DNA from: Iris pallida
Taxonomy: Eukaryota > Streptophyta > Magnoliopsida > Asparagales > Iridaceae
Length of the DNA stretch: 64,000 nucleotides
Assembly (NCBI GenBank): GCA_029216955.1
Contig: JANAVB010015600.1
Location: 36,258,497-36,322,496, forward strand
Reading direction: 5' to 3'
Shown: positions 27,530 through 41,500 of the stretch, piece after piece
Numbering within the stretch: position 1 is the first letter of the stretch
How the letters are laid out: each line of letters opens with the position of its first letter
Position numbers and translations under genes: made by a program
The notes under the pieces: model-generated
Databases searched by the model: none
Seen by the model: the letters and a program-made list of their open reading frames with translations, nothing else
Told to the model about the DNA's origin: nothing

Positions 27530-28860
27530 TCTTGTTCGAAAGAGGAGGAGGGCGGACGAGAAGTCGACGACCTTGATTCGAGTGAGTCGGAGAGATGGAG
27601 TAGAAGAGAGAGACGGGCGAGGGGGGTGAGGGTTTTGGAAGAGAGAGAAGTTCAGATGGAAGAGAGAGAGCCGTTCAGAAGTTCAGATAGGTTTGGGGGG
27701 AGGAGAAAAATTTGGGACAACCCCAATCAAAATATTGGGCTAGCCTTGTGCAAAAGAAAAAAATTTGGGCTAGCCACAATCCGGACTAGCCTTGATAAGG
27801 TTTGGTTGCGCCCATATAAAAAGCCTTTACCTACCCTTATAAACAGGTATGTGTTTGGTGAAAACGGTTCAGACATAAATTGATTGACCTATCTATTAAA
27901 TGGTTCGGGTTCAGGTTTAATGCTTAACCCGTTTAGATACGAATCGACTCATTTAATAAATGAATCAAGTTTGAAAGCAGGACAACCCAAGTTCAACCCA
28001 TTAAATATGCATGAATTATAGATCTATTTCTCTCACCATGCACATTTTTCGTCTCTCTTTCACGACAATCTTTCAAAAGGAACTAGAAAAAAACATGATG
28101 AACAACGAGTCTGTGACTTTTCTCACATTTTCTTTGCTCTGTTGTCAAGGAAAGATAAAACAATCTCCTAACATTATTTCTCTTGAAGTTTCTTTTTATT
28201 GGTTTTCTTGATTTTTTTTATGACGGGTTCACCTTTCTCGACTGTGGGTTCCCTTTCTTTTGAAATATTGGAGTCATTTGATTCCTCTATTTGTTTGGGT
28301 ACGTAAAAGAAACTTGACTATGAGTTCTCTTTAAGCTCTGCTCGGATTGAGAGGAAAAAATAAACAAAGTTATGTTGGAGGAGAAGAGTCATTACATAAA
28401 ATCTTGTTTGGAGTTAAGTAAAGTGTGCTTAATAACTCTTGCTGTGGTTGAAGATTTGTGTGGGGGAAATGATCAATCAAAATATAAATAGTTATCAAAA
28501 TACCCTTATTACATATGGCATAAAATTAGATCTGATTGAGTTTTTAGGTTAAATTTGTCAAAACAAAGGATATTTATGACTTTTCAAACAATAATCCCTC
28601 ACCTTTTCTTGCTATCTAGAGATTGAAAAAAGAGACAAAATAATGTTATTTTTTTTTTCTCACTTAGCCCTCTATGCCGAAATTTTGTTCTAAAAACAAT
28701 TTTCTAAAAGTAAATTATAAAGTTGCTTTCTGAGTAGAGTTTTTTTGAGTTTGCGTTTGGTTAGTTTCATCTAGAAAGTGATCTAATTTTTTTTTTCTGG
28801 AGATTCTGTTTGGTAAAATATTTTTAGAGTGATTTTCTTAACAATATTTACACTATTTTT
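27530..28860. other. non-coding stretch right of the MULE region
   Basis: The first 150 bases would be the leader and promoter side of the minus-strand PMD pseudogene. From about 27880 to 28860 the sequence is AT-rich with T-runs. I found no convincing coding region, RNA gene or clear element edge. The outer terminal repeat of the MULE should lie here, but I could not recognise it. Confidence 0.4.
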
Positions 28861-28884
28861 TTGTGTCCATTTATGTCCCATAAA

Positions 28885-29215
28885 ACATTTTTTGTATCCG
28901 ACACACGTGTCCATCTATGTCCCATAAATTTGTATCCGACACACGTGTCCATCTATGTCCCATAAATTTGTATCCGACACATTTTTTGTATCCGACACAG
29001 GTCGCAGTCGAGTAGAGGCTCGTCACCGTCGTTCTCGAGCGGAGGAGGACTCGACTCCGTCGCGGGTCGCAGTCGAGCAGAGGCTCGTCACCGTCGTTCT
29101 CAAGCGGAGGAGGAACTCGACTCCGCCGCGGGTCGCAGTCGAGCAGCTCGTAACCGTCGTTCTCGAGCGGAGGCTCGTCACTGCCGCGGCTCGTCACCGT
29201 CGTTCGTTACCGCCG
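28885..29215. repeat. two tandem repeats: TATCCGACACACGTG type and a 65-bp GC-rich type
   Basis: From about 28895 a 37-bp unit with TATCCGACACACGTG and TCCATCTATGTCCCATAAA repeats two to three times. It runs directly into about three units of 63-66 bp beginning GGTCGCAGTCGAGCAGAGG and holding CGTCACCGTCGTTCTC and GCGGAGGAGG. Both strands are open across the GC-rich part, as expected of a repeat with length near a multiple of three. No protein family is recognisable. Confidence 0.75.
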
Positions 29216-30060
29216 CGCTCGAGTCGGAGGAGGCGGCGGAGCTCGAGGAGTTCGAAGAGGGAGGAGGGAGGAGTTCCAGTGGTCGGCCGAGCTCGAGGAG
29301 GGAAACAACATCACCGCAAGCTTGAGGAGGCGGAGGAGCTCGCGGCGCCGGAGCCGAGTCCACGAGCTCTTGGCGGAGGAGCTTGCGGCGCCGGAGCTCG
29401 CGGTCGCTGCGGAGGCCTAGGGCCTCGGGGGTGTGGGGGCGCCGGAGCTCTCTCTTTTGTTGAGGAAAGGAGATTTTTTTGCTAAGGAGAGAGAAAGAGG
29501 GTTGGAATTTGGGGGGTGTGCGGCCCATATTTTGGAAAACCTCTTTCACAAAACATGTTTTCTTTGCTTTGAGAAAGCAAAGTTATAACATATTACATAC
29601 GGTTTGAGATTTTTTTTTTCCAAATGTAATATTATGAATGATGTTGTCCAAACACTCTTTCTCTATTTTTTTTGCTTTATAACTAAAAAAAACTGAGTTA
29701 CAAAGCCTAACCAAACATGCCCTAAATTTCCACCCTCAAAAGCAGATTTTTTTCTTCTCATCTAATTCTTCGTCACTTAACTCTTTTCAGTCTCAATACA
29801 AGTAGACCCTTAATTTTTTTTATATTTGGGTATGGCACTCAAATTGGTTTTCTTCATTTTTTTCCTTCATATTTTTAGGATTATATGCTGTATTGATGTT
29901 AACCGCGCCCGGCCCGGTCCGCTGCCACCCTCGACCCAAAGAAAACAGGTTTCGGGTTCGGGTTCGGGTTCGGGTTAAAGCATTAAACAGTTGCAAACTT
30001 GCAAACATGTAATGGACATACGAGAGCCGCCGCAACATTCTCGACCACCACCACAAAACT

Positions 30061-30094
30061 AAAACCCTAAAAACCCTAGAAGAAAACCCTAAAA
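30061..30094 (+). promoter_or_regulatory. telo-box cluster upstream of the WDR75 start codon
   Basis: AAACCCTAA occurs at 30062-30070 and again at 30084-30092, with AAACCCTAG between them. All are within 70 bases before the ATG at 30128, so they lie near the transcription start or in the leader. Telo-boxes are known in promoters of plant ribosomal-protein and ribosome-biogenesis genes, which suits WDR75. A GGGTTC repeat at 29950-29975 lies further up. Confidence 0.6.
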
Positions 30095-30127
30095 AAGCTC
30101 TTTCCTTTTCCGCAGCCATTCGCAGCC

Positions 30128-32566
30128 ATGATCACCGGCGGCCAGAGCTTCGTCTCCGCTCCTCCGGCCTTCTCCAGCGACTCCAAGAAGCTCCTCGTAT
30201 GCACCGGCAACACCGTCTCGGTCTTCAGCACCGACACTGGCATGCTGGTACCGAACCCTAACCCTAATTTTCTCATTCTGGATTTTTTTTTTAATACATA
30301 GAAGCGGGGATTTGATCAAATTTCTGTCTTGGTTGGGCAGGTGACGGAACTGGAGGGCCACGCCGACCGGGTCACCTCGGTCGTGGTCGTGCCTGTCGCT
30401 GCGAAGGCGAGGAAGTTCGTGTGCTACTGCTGGACCTCGTCGCTCGACGGAACGATGTGCTACTGGGACTTTGCGGCGCCGGAGCTCGTCAATAAGGTTA
30501 AGGTTGGGCTGCCCATATTCTCTATGGTGAGTGGAATACTTCACTTGAACTTGTTCTTCAACTCGAGTTGGGCAAGTGGAGTCTGTCCTAGTCGGGTTAT
30601 TATTGTTGAGCCAAGTCAATTACTCTTCAAACTTTGCAAGTGGAGCTTGTTTGCGAGCTCAAGAATCGAGCTTCAAGCTCGGCTCTTTAAGGAAATCAAG
30701 CTCATTTTCATGTTCAAGCTCGGCCTTTTATGAAGCTGAGACGATCCCAGCGAAGTTCTATTCATAATTTGATTTAAATTCACAAAAGACGTAATGATAT
30801 GTGAACTAGCACACTAATTTGAGCTATTGCCATCTGGTTATTGCCGTTAACATACAGTTGATTTGCGGAAAGAACACGACTCATCTGCAAAGAAGGTTAT
30901 TGTCGTCGTATTAGGAACTATGAAAAAATGACGCTAAAAAAATTGGTGCCGTTTCCACGTCTTCTTGTTTTGGACACGTATGAGGCATGCCGTAGACACT
31001 CCAAAATAACTATGCCACTCAATATCCGGTGTCCTGTCCTAATGTGTCGTGTCGTATTCTTGTCTATGCAAATTGTCAAACCTTTACATGGTATCTTGAG
31101 GTAGTGTTTGTTGGGACTTTTGAGCTGGTCTTTAAATTGGTATTCTTGCAGGTGATTCCCCACTTATCAAGTCTTCCAGTTGAGAGCGATGGGAAAATTT
31201 CCACACTCTACGCGTTTATATCTGTTGAAGATATACACAAACCAGCTGAGCAGCATAAAGCGTTACGCGGGCAAATTCAGATTTACAACTTAACCAATTC
31301 ACGACGTGTTGGAGGATTGTTGGCTGAGGTAGGATAAAACATGGACACATACTTTTCCTCTTCACAGTTTTCATTTATAGTCATTTTGACTGAATGTTGT
31401 ACTTTCTTGTGCTTAGCTAATAGCTATTCTTAGTCTCACTATCCCTCTTTAATCTTTGATTGGGATTGAATGCTCAAACTCCATATTCAAACTACAAATA
31501 TAAAGCCAACCTGGAGGTAGTGGGGATAAAAGCTTTATACTTATGGTTAAACTGAATATTCAGTTAATTGTGGGGTATTGGGAAATACTTCAGCATCTGT
31601 TTACAGTTTGACATGGATGCTTTGTCATACACTGTCATCACAGTTTCTGTTAACCTTTGGCTCCAAACGATTAGTCGGACTGCTTTCTTTTGCTTGTTAT
31701 GAAATTTCAATGGCTATCTGATTTGTTTCTTTTTATTTATAGACCCGCAAACCAGAGTTGATATCCATGGGGGACTCTGGAGAATTTTTGGGCATAAGTA
31801 ACAAGCGGAAACTTCATATATGGAGGATCCCTGCAAAAGATACGAAGTTTGATGATATTAGGAAGATTAAACTGCACCACACTAAGAATTTAAGTGCCCT
31901 TGCTTTCCACCCAACTGAAAGAATTGTTGCTGGAGGTGATGTAACAGGGAGGATTTTGATATGGAGGGGTTTTGGAAACAGAAATTTCTCAGATAAAAGA
32001 GAGAGAGGGAGGATAAAAAATGAGGATGGGCGACCTGGTGTGAGGGACGATGACGATGCTGATTCGTGCTCAACATGGCATTGGCACCCAAGTGAAGTGC
32101 TGGTTCTTTTTTTCTCTTCTGATGGTGCTTATTTATACTCAGGTAGTAAATTATTTGTAATAAGGACTCTATAATGCCATATCCTGTAGTTTCATTTTGC
32201 AGTATATGCCTGTAGCTCAAAGTTACTTGTAGTAATACAGTCGTCATATATGGCTACATATTGTATTTGCCATTGACATGTTTTTCATTGATCTTCTTGT
32301 TTCTTCATTCCTTTGCATGAAATGTTTTTTATAATTGTTTGTCAGTGCTGAAGTTTTCTTTTATACACTTCAATTCAAATAAAACTAGTTCTAATATAGA
32401 TTTGGTTGGTACATGTTGGTTTTATAAATTTTAATTGATTTGTTTAGGTGGAAGAGAAGGGGTTCTTGTAGTCTGGCAGCTGGATAGTGGAAAGAAAAAG
32501 TTTAAACCTCGTCTTGGTGCCCCGCTATTGTACTATACACATTCTCCTGATCCTGTTCTTTCTTGT
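30128..32566 (+). other. WDR75: WDR75 exons 1-5: first WD40 half
   Basis: Residues 1-334. Exon 1 (40 codons) and exon 2 (62 codons) are GC-rich and hold the first WD unit, [11 protein letters not shown]...[11 protein letters not shown]. Exon 3 (59 codons) holds [10 protein letters not shown]. Exon 4 (400 nt) and exon 5 (119 nt) share a split glycine codon and hold [37 protein letters not shown], a Lys/Asp/Arg-rich insert near residue 240-260 and WHWHPSEV...[12 protein letters not shown]. Introns 1-4 are short (93-625 nt) and show no insertion. Confidence 0.9.
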
Positions 32567-35500
32567 GTAAGATTCTGCTCGTCTCTCAGTTACAGTCATT
32601 TTTTATGGTGGCTTCAACTATTATGTTGTCGTCTTGGCTGTTGAATGAAACATAGAATTTGTTGCTTTCCTAGGAAACTGCTTTATAGTCTAATATGTTT
32701 TCAGATACTATCACCACAAGATGAAAACATATTTTTCTTAATCCCTTACAATATCCCACAAATTGCTTCCATATATTTGGCATCAATATGTTGAACATGC
32801 TTACCCTTTTGGAAGGGGAAGGGGAGTTGGTTCCTCATATTAGGTGGTAGGATCTATCAGATAGATGGACTTTTCTACCTAACTGCTCCGCTGTAATCTG
32901 ATGTTTTCTGACCCGAATTTAAGTACAGGGCATATATATATATTCTAGAGTTAAATACGATGGTGACATATGCTAGAAAGTTATTCTTTCTTCTCGTTGT
33001 ATCAGTTTATGAAAATTATAAGCAGGCTTTAGATTGTTTCATTATAAGGAGGGGAGGACTATCTACCATAATCCCACAGCAGTTAATGAAATTTATCATT
33101 TCGTTGACTAGACTACTCGGACATAATCTCCGAGAAATTTGTACCCTTCATATATGTTTCTGGGTTTTATTTACTTGCCTTTCTCAGGAAATAAGATCAA
33201 ATAATGCTAAATAAAAGAAAAATATCTGAAATTTGTTAAATAAAGGATCACTCTGGAAAGGAATTCATGTTGTATTAATTATGAGAGAAATATATTGATA
33301 TATAATGGCATTTGAAATGATCTTCACTAGTGAATAACTATAAAGCATAAATAGAACGCTGACAGGATCTACTCTAAAGTCTAATCTAAACTGCGATATC
33401 ACATTTGAGGCAATGGTGGATCAGTGTGATGCAAGGAAAAGCTCCCTAAGAGGGAGAAGAACATAAAAGTGGAAAAAATGAAAAAAGAGAAGCATATATG
33501 ATCAGGTTCTAAGAGCACATTTAAGAGTGATTGGTCAGTGCTGCATAATCATCAACATAGTACTTATGTAGCTGCTCCAGTATTTATATTGATTGTAAGG
33601 CCTTTCAAATGGTTTAATATTTTACATATTTTAGGAGATTTTGAAATGAAAACTTGTTTCATCTCCTATACTATTCCAGGCATATTTAAAAAACAAAAAT
33701 CCACAATTGTACTTGTTGATTAATATGTAATGTACTAAAATAGGAAATTAGTCAGCTTTTTGTCGTACTCTCCTTTTCTTTTAATTTTTTATTCTCTTTT
33801 TATTTTTTATTTTTTTATTTGCGGACTAGTGCCACATTTCGGTTTCCATCGGTATCAATAGGGATCATTATCGAACTGAGAGGTCAAAGAGAGATGACAG
33901 GTTTGACACTTATTGCTATCAACCAATACTGCGAGCCTTGAAAAATAGCTGATGCGTGAGAAATTGTCCTGTCCAATTTTTCATGAACTTAGGAATCCGT
34001 TTAGGTTCTCCTATAAGTTGTCACTGAAATTTGCTATGGAGGAGCCACCGTACATAGAACCTTTGTAAGATCAAATTTTCACCACTGAGTTTCCTTGGTG
34101 TCTAGAAGAGAGTTAGAAACGACGCACGACAAAGGAAAAAAACTGCAAAACACCTTTATCCTGAATCTTGTGTGCTGATTAAATCAAACCTTCATATTCA
34201 CTAAGCTTGTATTAAGGCCATCTTTTTGGTTAAGTAGCAAGTGGAATGTTCTTTTTGTTAGGGTTATATACTAAAAGCATCACTTTTGTAGTAACCTTAT
34301 TTCCTTAAATTTTGAATGAGAATCATATGGACAAATGTTTGCATATTGTATTTGTTGCAAGTGTTAATGCTAATGTCTGATATTCTATATTGTAGATAAT
34401 ATGGTGTGTGGTGTCACACAGAAGATCATATTATCAGTTCCCTATGGAGTATATAAATAGTTCACAACCTAGATGGACTTGGACAATCTATTGGAAAGGT
34501 TGTAGTGTAATATGGTATTAGTCTATCTTGACTATAGGTTTACACTAGTACACTTTGTGTGTATTGAACATGACCACTTGAGGTTGTTCTCTTTGTACTG
34601 ACTACATAAGAGAACAAACACCTCTGTTATTATGGATGCTTGTGCTCTTAATCCGGATATAATAACAGACATGTATATGCAGTGTGCATTACTTTGACTC
34701 ATGAAAGAGTGAGATTCATTATGGATCAACAACCTCTATGAATTGGGTAATAACATTGTATGTATGATGGGCTGTTGATTATAAATGGAATCCATGTCCC
34801 GATACATCGGGTTGATGATGTCCCCTTAAGGAGCTCATAAGGATTGTCATGTAAATCCTGCAGGTGGATTATATCCGACATGACAAATAAAGTTGAGCGG
34901 TACTACTTAAGGATAAAAGATGTCGAATCAATATAGTTATCAGTAACTTAATTTGATTGACGGACATACGATATCTTAACATGGGAGCCAAACGAGCATA
35001 TAATAAAAGGAGCCCACAAACATAATTTGGGATTAGGGAGGTAGTGCAACAATAGCTCATTAGTAGACCGAGCTATTGTTAATGGGCTTGGATTGTGTGT
35101 TCGGGCTGAACACGGGATATCCAGATCCGTTAGGAGGTCTAACTCTAATTTCTTCTCATGGTCCCTGCCGTAGCCTATATATATCCTCTATTCTCTGGCC
35201 GACATATTATTGATCATAAATCTGAAGCTTTCTCTAAATTCGTGATTCACGTAAAGAGAGAAAGAGAGGGCTGCCAAGGAGAAGAAAAGGTTGGGAGATC
35301 GTCGCCCACACGACGTCCAACTCGAGGAAGGAATACGTGCAGAAGATCTTGGGGTCGTTCGCTCGAGATTGCCAGGAATTACTTGTCTTCTTTCCGCCGT
35401 AGGTATAATTCGTGAACCCTAGTTTTCGCCTATGAAGGGTTAGAACACGTATTAAATTTGTTTAACTTTCTATCGATCAATACGCACACCAAAGTAAGGG

Positions 35501-38500
35501 TCTTGGGAATCCCCAGTTCCATCAATTGGTATCAGAGCCACTTTGGATCTGTGTATTGATTGATACGTCCATGTTGTCCAATAAAACCTGCACTGTGTAA
35601 TAGTCGATAGATGTAGATCTGTTCTAACTCAGTTTTGCAGGCATCTTAGATCTAACTATTATGGTCCAATACATGTTTTTGATTGTGTTATTTAAACCAC
35701 GGACATGTCGTGGATGTTGTTGTTGCTGTGGATGTAATTAAAATTACGAGGGTTGATTGTGCTTATTATTTGAATTTTTCAATCTAGATTGTGTGAACTC
35801 TTTCGGAAGGCATATGATTGATGTAATTTTAATTATTTTTGATCAATCGTGATGGCGGTGGTGGTTGTTTCTGACGCCGGACGAGATGCTGGTTTTAAGC
35901 AGTCCAGAGGCAGACATATTATTTTCGATGAAGTAATCGACAGCCAAAACCTAAAAAAAACTAAGCAGTCCAGAGGCAGACAGATTATTTTCGATGGAGG
36001 AATCGACAGCCAAAACCTAAAAAAGGGGGGTGTTGCCCCGAACCCTGCGACCTGACCGGGCAGGTCGAACCCCGAATAGATCTGTGCAGCGCCAGATTTT
36101 GGATTCGGATAGTTGAGGACGGAGCAGGAAAGATGACCATAATAGTTGGATATTTTTCTCTTATTTGTTGTTATTTTGCTTTTTCTGATTATGCATGTTT
36201 ATTATTGTGTGGATGTTTTTTAAAAAAACTAAGCCTACATTAATAATGGACAACATGGACATAATATCAACTAGTAGAAAAATTCTCATTGTTAAATAAC
36301 CAAGTCGGAGAGGATATTTATTTAGTATAAATCCTATGGTCTCCATTACTGGTTTGTAGGTGATGTAATTATACTTGCGCGTTGGCTTTAGTGCCTTCCT
36401 CCATATCGGATGAGTATAATTATGGATCACCAGTACAAACTTCCTTAGGGATAATTGTAGAAAGTTACCTAGTATGTATTCACTTCTCAATCTGAAGGAA
36501 CTCATTACAAAGTAATGGACTTAGTATTAAGTAATGGTATACACTTAGATACAAATAATGGTATCCTCCCCATCGGAGTCACTGCTATTATTTGTATGAC
36601 CAGAGCAAGACCAACATATTAATTTTATTTGTCATAAAGTTATGTTGACATGATAATAAAATTAATAAGAAAAACCTACTCGAACAAAGTTGAATTTGTA
36701 TACGTTCACACGATCATGGCATGCTAAATTCATGGTGTTCAAGGTGTTGGTGAATTTCTTATTATTGTTTTGAGGGAATCAATATTTAATTAATTCAAAA
36801 TATTTTTTTTGCCCTACATAGTTTTATTTATGTGATTCTCAGGATTTCAAAAATGGGTTCTTTCAGTCCACTTATGGTGATTCTTAAAGAAAACAAACTT
36901 ACTGGACCTAATTATATTGACTGGAAACGTAATTTGGACATTGTTCTGACTGCTGAGGAGTACAAATATGTACTTGTTGAGGAATGCCTACCTAAGCCTG
37001 ATGCTAACTCTGATGAAGAGGTCAAAGAGACTTATAAGAAGTGGAAAAAGACAGATGAGATGGCGCGGTGTTATATTCTTGCATCTATGTCAAATGTACT
37101 GCAACATCAGTATCAGGCCATGGACACAGCTTATGACATGATGTATAACCTCAAGGAACTCTTCGGACATCAGAGTAGAGCAGCTAGGCAGTTTGCTATG
37201 AAATGTTTGATGAATACAAAAATGGCTGATGGTACACCATAAGGGATCATGTTCTCAAGATGATGGGTCATCTGAATGAGATGGAGATCCTTGGAGCTGA
37301 AATCGATGGGGAATCCCAGGTCGATATCATTCTCGGGACTGCCTAAAAGTTTTGACAATTTCTGCCTTAATTACAACATGAACAAAAGGTTGTATAGTTT
37401 GGCAGAACTTGCAAAAGAGCTACATGATGCTGAATCTCTCTTTAGGCAGAGTGGTCATATTTTTGTTTCTGAAAAGGCTTCTACTTCTAAGCCAAAAGGC
37501 GGTAAGAAGAAGAGTAACATTCAGAAACATGCAAACTCAGCAAAGAAGGGCATGGGACCTCAAGGCGCGGTGAAAAAGTCGAAAGACAAATGTTTCAAGT
37601 GCAAAGGGTCAGGACATTGGACTACTAATTGTCCACTTCTCAAACAAGGGAACAAAGAAGATATATCTCATTTACTAGTAGTTGAAACATGTTTAGCGGT
37701 GTTATCTACCGGCACCTGGTGTGTAGATACAAGAGCCACTAATCATGTCTGCAATACATTGCAGGGGTTCCACGAAACCAGACGGCTCAGTGATGGAGAG
37801 ATATGCTTGTTCATGGGTGATGCTACAAAAGTATCGGTCGTTGCATTAGGAGATGTTACTTTATCTTTTGGTAGAAATAAGTCTTTAACATTGAGAGATT
37901 GTCTTTATGCACCTTCACTTAGAAGGAATTTAGTTTCTGTTTCTATGTTAGTTAAGGATGGATATTCAGTTTATTTTAATGACAATATTGTTATTAGAAA
38001 GAATAAACATTTTATCTGTTCTGGTGCATTGGTTGATAATCTGTATGTCATTAATCCTATTTTGCCCACAATGCAACTTATGGAAATGAATAATATGTCA
38101 TCTATCTTAAATAAAGAGAAAAGAACATTCTTGTATGAACCAAACATATCTTTGACACTTGCGATTGTGGCATATTAACCTAAGAAGGATTCAAAGACTG
38201 GTTGAAGATGGACCTTTGAGTTCATTGGAAGTGGAGGTACTACCAGTCTGTGAATCATGCTGGGAAGGTAAAATAACCAAAAGGTCTTTTACGGCAAAGG
38301 GGTATAGGGCCAAAGATGTGTTGGAATTGGTTCATTCTGATTTGTGTGGACCCATGACTATCCAAGCTAGAGGTGGCTTTGAATATTTTGTCACATTTAT
38401 TGACGATTATTCAAGGTATGGATACATTTATTTGATGCGCCGTAAGTCTGAGTGCTTTGAGAAATTCAAAGAGTATAAGGCTGAAACGGAGAAACGTCAT

Positions 38501-41500
38501 GGAAAATGTATCAAGTCATTACGATCAGATCGTGGTGGCGAGTACCTCTTTGGAGAGTTTAGGGATTATTTATCAGAGGCTGGGATTGCATCCCAATTGA
38601 CTGCACCTGGAATGTCCCAACAGAATGGTGTGGCCGAAAGAAGGAATAAAACTCTTATGGAGATGGTTAGATCAATGATGAGTTATTCGGATTTGCCAGA
38701 TTCGTTTTGGGGATATGCCTTAGAGACTGCAGGTTATATTTTGAACTTGGTTCCTTCTAAGTCAGTACCTCTTACTCCCACAGAGCTGTAGATTGGGCGT
38801 AAGCCTAGTCTGAAACATGTTCGCATTTGCGGTAGTCCATCACATGTGCTGAATGGAAAAACAGATAAGTTGGAATCTCGTACAGAAGTACGTTTGTTTG
38901 TAGGCTATCCAAAAGAAATGAAAGGAGGTTTATTTTATAGTCCTAAGGATCAGAAGGTCATTGTTAGCACCAATGTCCGATTCTTAGAGGAAGACTATGT
39001 GATGAACCATAAACCCAGAAGTAGATAGTGTTCTAAATGGCGCCCGCCTAGGCGGTAGGCGGTCCCTCTCCGTACCGCTTTTCTGTAGGCGGTGGAGTAG
39101 ACGACCAACGGAGGTTGGCGGCATAGGCGGAGGTCATGCAGCGTAGGCGGGCGCCTTGGCGGAGAAATACTTTACAAAATATTTTGGCAAAAAAGGTTTT
39201 TAAAACATTATGAGCCTATGGTTCACTTTTACAAAACTAAAACTTTATAAATCTTCGTTCTACAACTTAGTTATGCATGGAACACCCTTAAAATATGCAT
39301 ATTATGCAAAAACAGTGGTAAAATAGTAAAAAATGTTCAAAATGTATCGATCGCCTAGGCGGACTCTCTCCGCCGTGCACCCGCCTACCGCCATTTATAA
39401 CCTTGCAAGTAGAGTTGTTCTAGAAGAACTGAGAGGTAAGACACCAAGTACTTATGTACCAACAGTACAAGAGGATGAACCACAAATAACTGCACATCAT
39501 GTCACAAATGTTACACCACAACCGATAGTGCCTCGTCGTAGTGGGAGGGTTGTGATACAACCTGATAGATATGTTCTTGGGAGAGTCGTCAGACTTCGTC
39601 CCTGAGGAACAAGATTATGATCCCTGTACCTACAATGAAGCACTCCAAGATAAAGATGTAGAGTCTTGGCAAAAAGCAATGATATCTGAAATAGAATCTA
39701 TGAATTTTAATCAGGTCTAGGAGCTTGTAGAACCACCCGTTGGTGTAAAAGCCATTGGATGCAAGTGGGTCTATAAGAGAAAAAGAGGATCAGACGGTGA
39801 GGTTGAAACCTTTAAAGCTTGGCTTGTAGCAAAAAGTTTTACTCAAAGAGAGGGTATCGATTATGAGAAAATATTTTCTCCAGTAGCCATGCTTAAGTCT
39901 ATCCGGATACTTTTATCTATTACAACTCATCTCGATTATGAGATTTGGCAAATGGATGTCAAGACAACTTTCCTTAATGGAAGTCTTGAGGAAGACATCT
40001 ATATGAAGCAACCAGACGGATTCATTGAAAAGGGCCAAGAGCATCTTGTTTGTAAGCTCAAGAAGTCCATTTATGGACTTAAGCAAGCTTCCAGATCTTG
40101 GAACATATATTTTGATCAGGTGATAAAATCCTATGGATTTGATCAATGTCAGGATGAATCATGTGTATACAGAAAGTGTGACGGAAACGTGGTGGTGTTC
40201 CTAGTACTTTATGTGGATGACATCTTGCTCATTGGAAACAATGTGAAAGTGTTATATGATGTAAGGGTATGGTTATCCAAACAATTTGATATGAAGGACT
40301 TGGGAGAAGTAGGTCACATCCTTGGAATCAAATTTCTACGAGATCGCAAGAAAAGGATATTAGGCTTATCCCAAGCTTCCTATATCGATACTGTACTAAC
40401 TCGTTTTAGTATGCAAAATTCTAAGAAAGGTTTCTTACATTTTAGACATGGAATTGTTCTATCAAAGGAGCAGTGTCCGAGGACACCTAAAGGGATAGAG
40501 AACATGAATGCAATTCCTTATGCTTCAGCAGTAGGAAGCTTAATGTATGCAATGCTATGTACGAGACCAGACATCTGCTTTGCCGTAGGCATGGTCAGCA
40601 GATATCAGTCTAACCCAGGACAAGAGCACTGGACTGCCGTAAAGCATATTTTGAAGTACCTGAAAAGGACTAAAGAGTATATGCTAGTTTACCAGGCAGA
40701 TAGTTTAGTTTCCTTGGGTTATATAGACTCAGATTTTCAGTCAGATAGGGATTCCAGGAAATCTACCTCAGGTTATGTGTTTACTTTGGGAGGTGGAGCC
40801 ATTGTGTGGAGGAGTATCAAGCAAAAATGTATTGCTGATTCTACCATGGAAGCCGAGTATGTGGCAGCCTCTGAGGCAACCAAAGAAGTGGTTTGGCTCA
40901 GAAACTTTCTGTTGGACTTGGTTGTGGTACCTAGTTTGCCTAAGTCTATTACACTTTATTGTGATAATAGTGGTACAGTTGCAAACTCGAAGGAACCACG
41001 AGCCCATAAGACAGGTAAACACATTGAGCGCAAGTACCACCTGATACGAGATTTCGTAAAGAAAGAAAAAGTTGCTGTGATCAAGATAGCATCGGCCGAC
41101 AACCTAGCTGATCCCTTTACAAAGAGCTTACCAGCTAAGGCTTTTGATAGTCATGTTGAGGGAATGAGAGTCAGATGTGTAGCAACATGGCTTTAAGTAT
41201 AAGTGGGAGATTTGTAACAATATACTGAAAAGCAATGCTTTGAGTAGAAGTGGGAGATTGTTAGGGTTATATACTAAAAGCATCACTTTTGTAGTAACCT
41301 TATTTCCTTAAATTTTGAATGAGAATCATATGGACAAATGTTTGCATATTGTATTTGTTGCAAGTGTTAATGCTAATGTCTGATATTCTATATTGTAGAT
41401 AATATGGTGTGTGGTGTCACACAGAAGATCATATTATCAGTTTCCTATGGAGTATATAAATAGTTCACAACCTAGATGGACTTGGACAATCTATTGAAAA

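Noticed and set aside
28955..29485. Arg/Ser-rich plus-strand frame of 176 codons and its minus-strand partner
   Set aside because: Both arise from the 65-bp GC-rich tandem repeat; no start context, splice pattern or known domain.
28700..29730. Possible hAT-type MITE bounded by GTTTGGTTAG and CTAACCAAAC
   Set aside because: The inverted motifs are short, sequence beyond them does not pair, and no target duplication was found.
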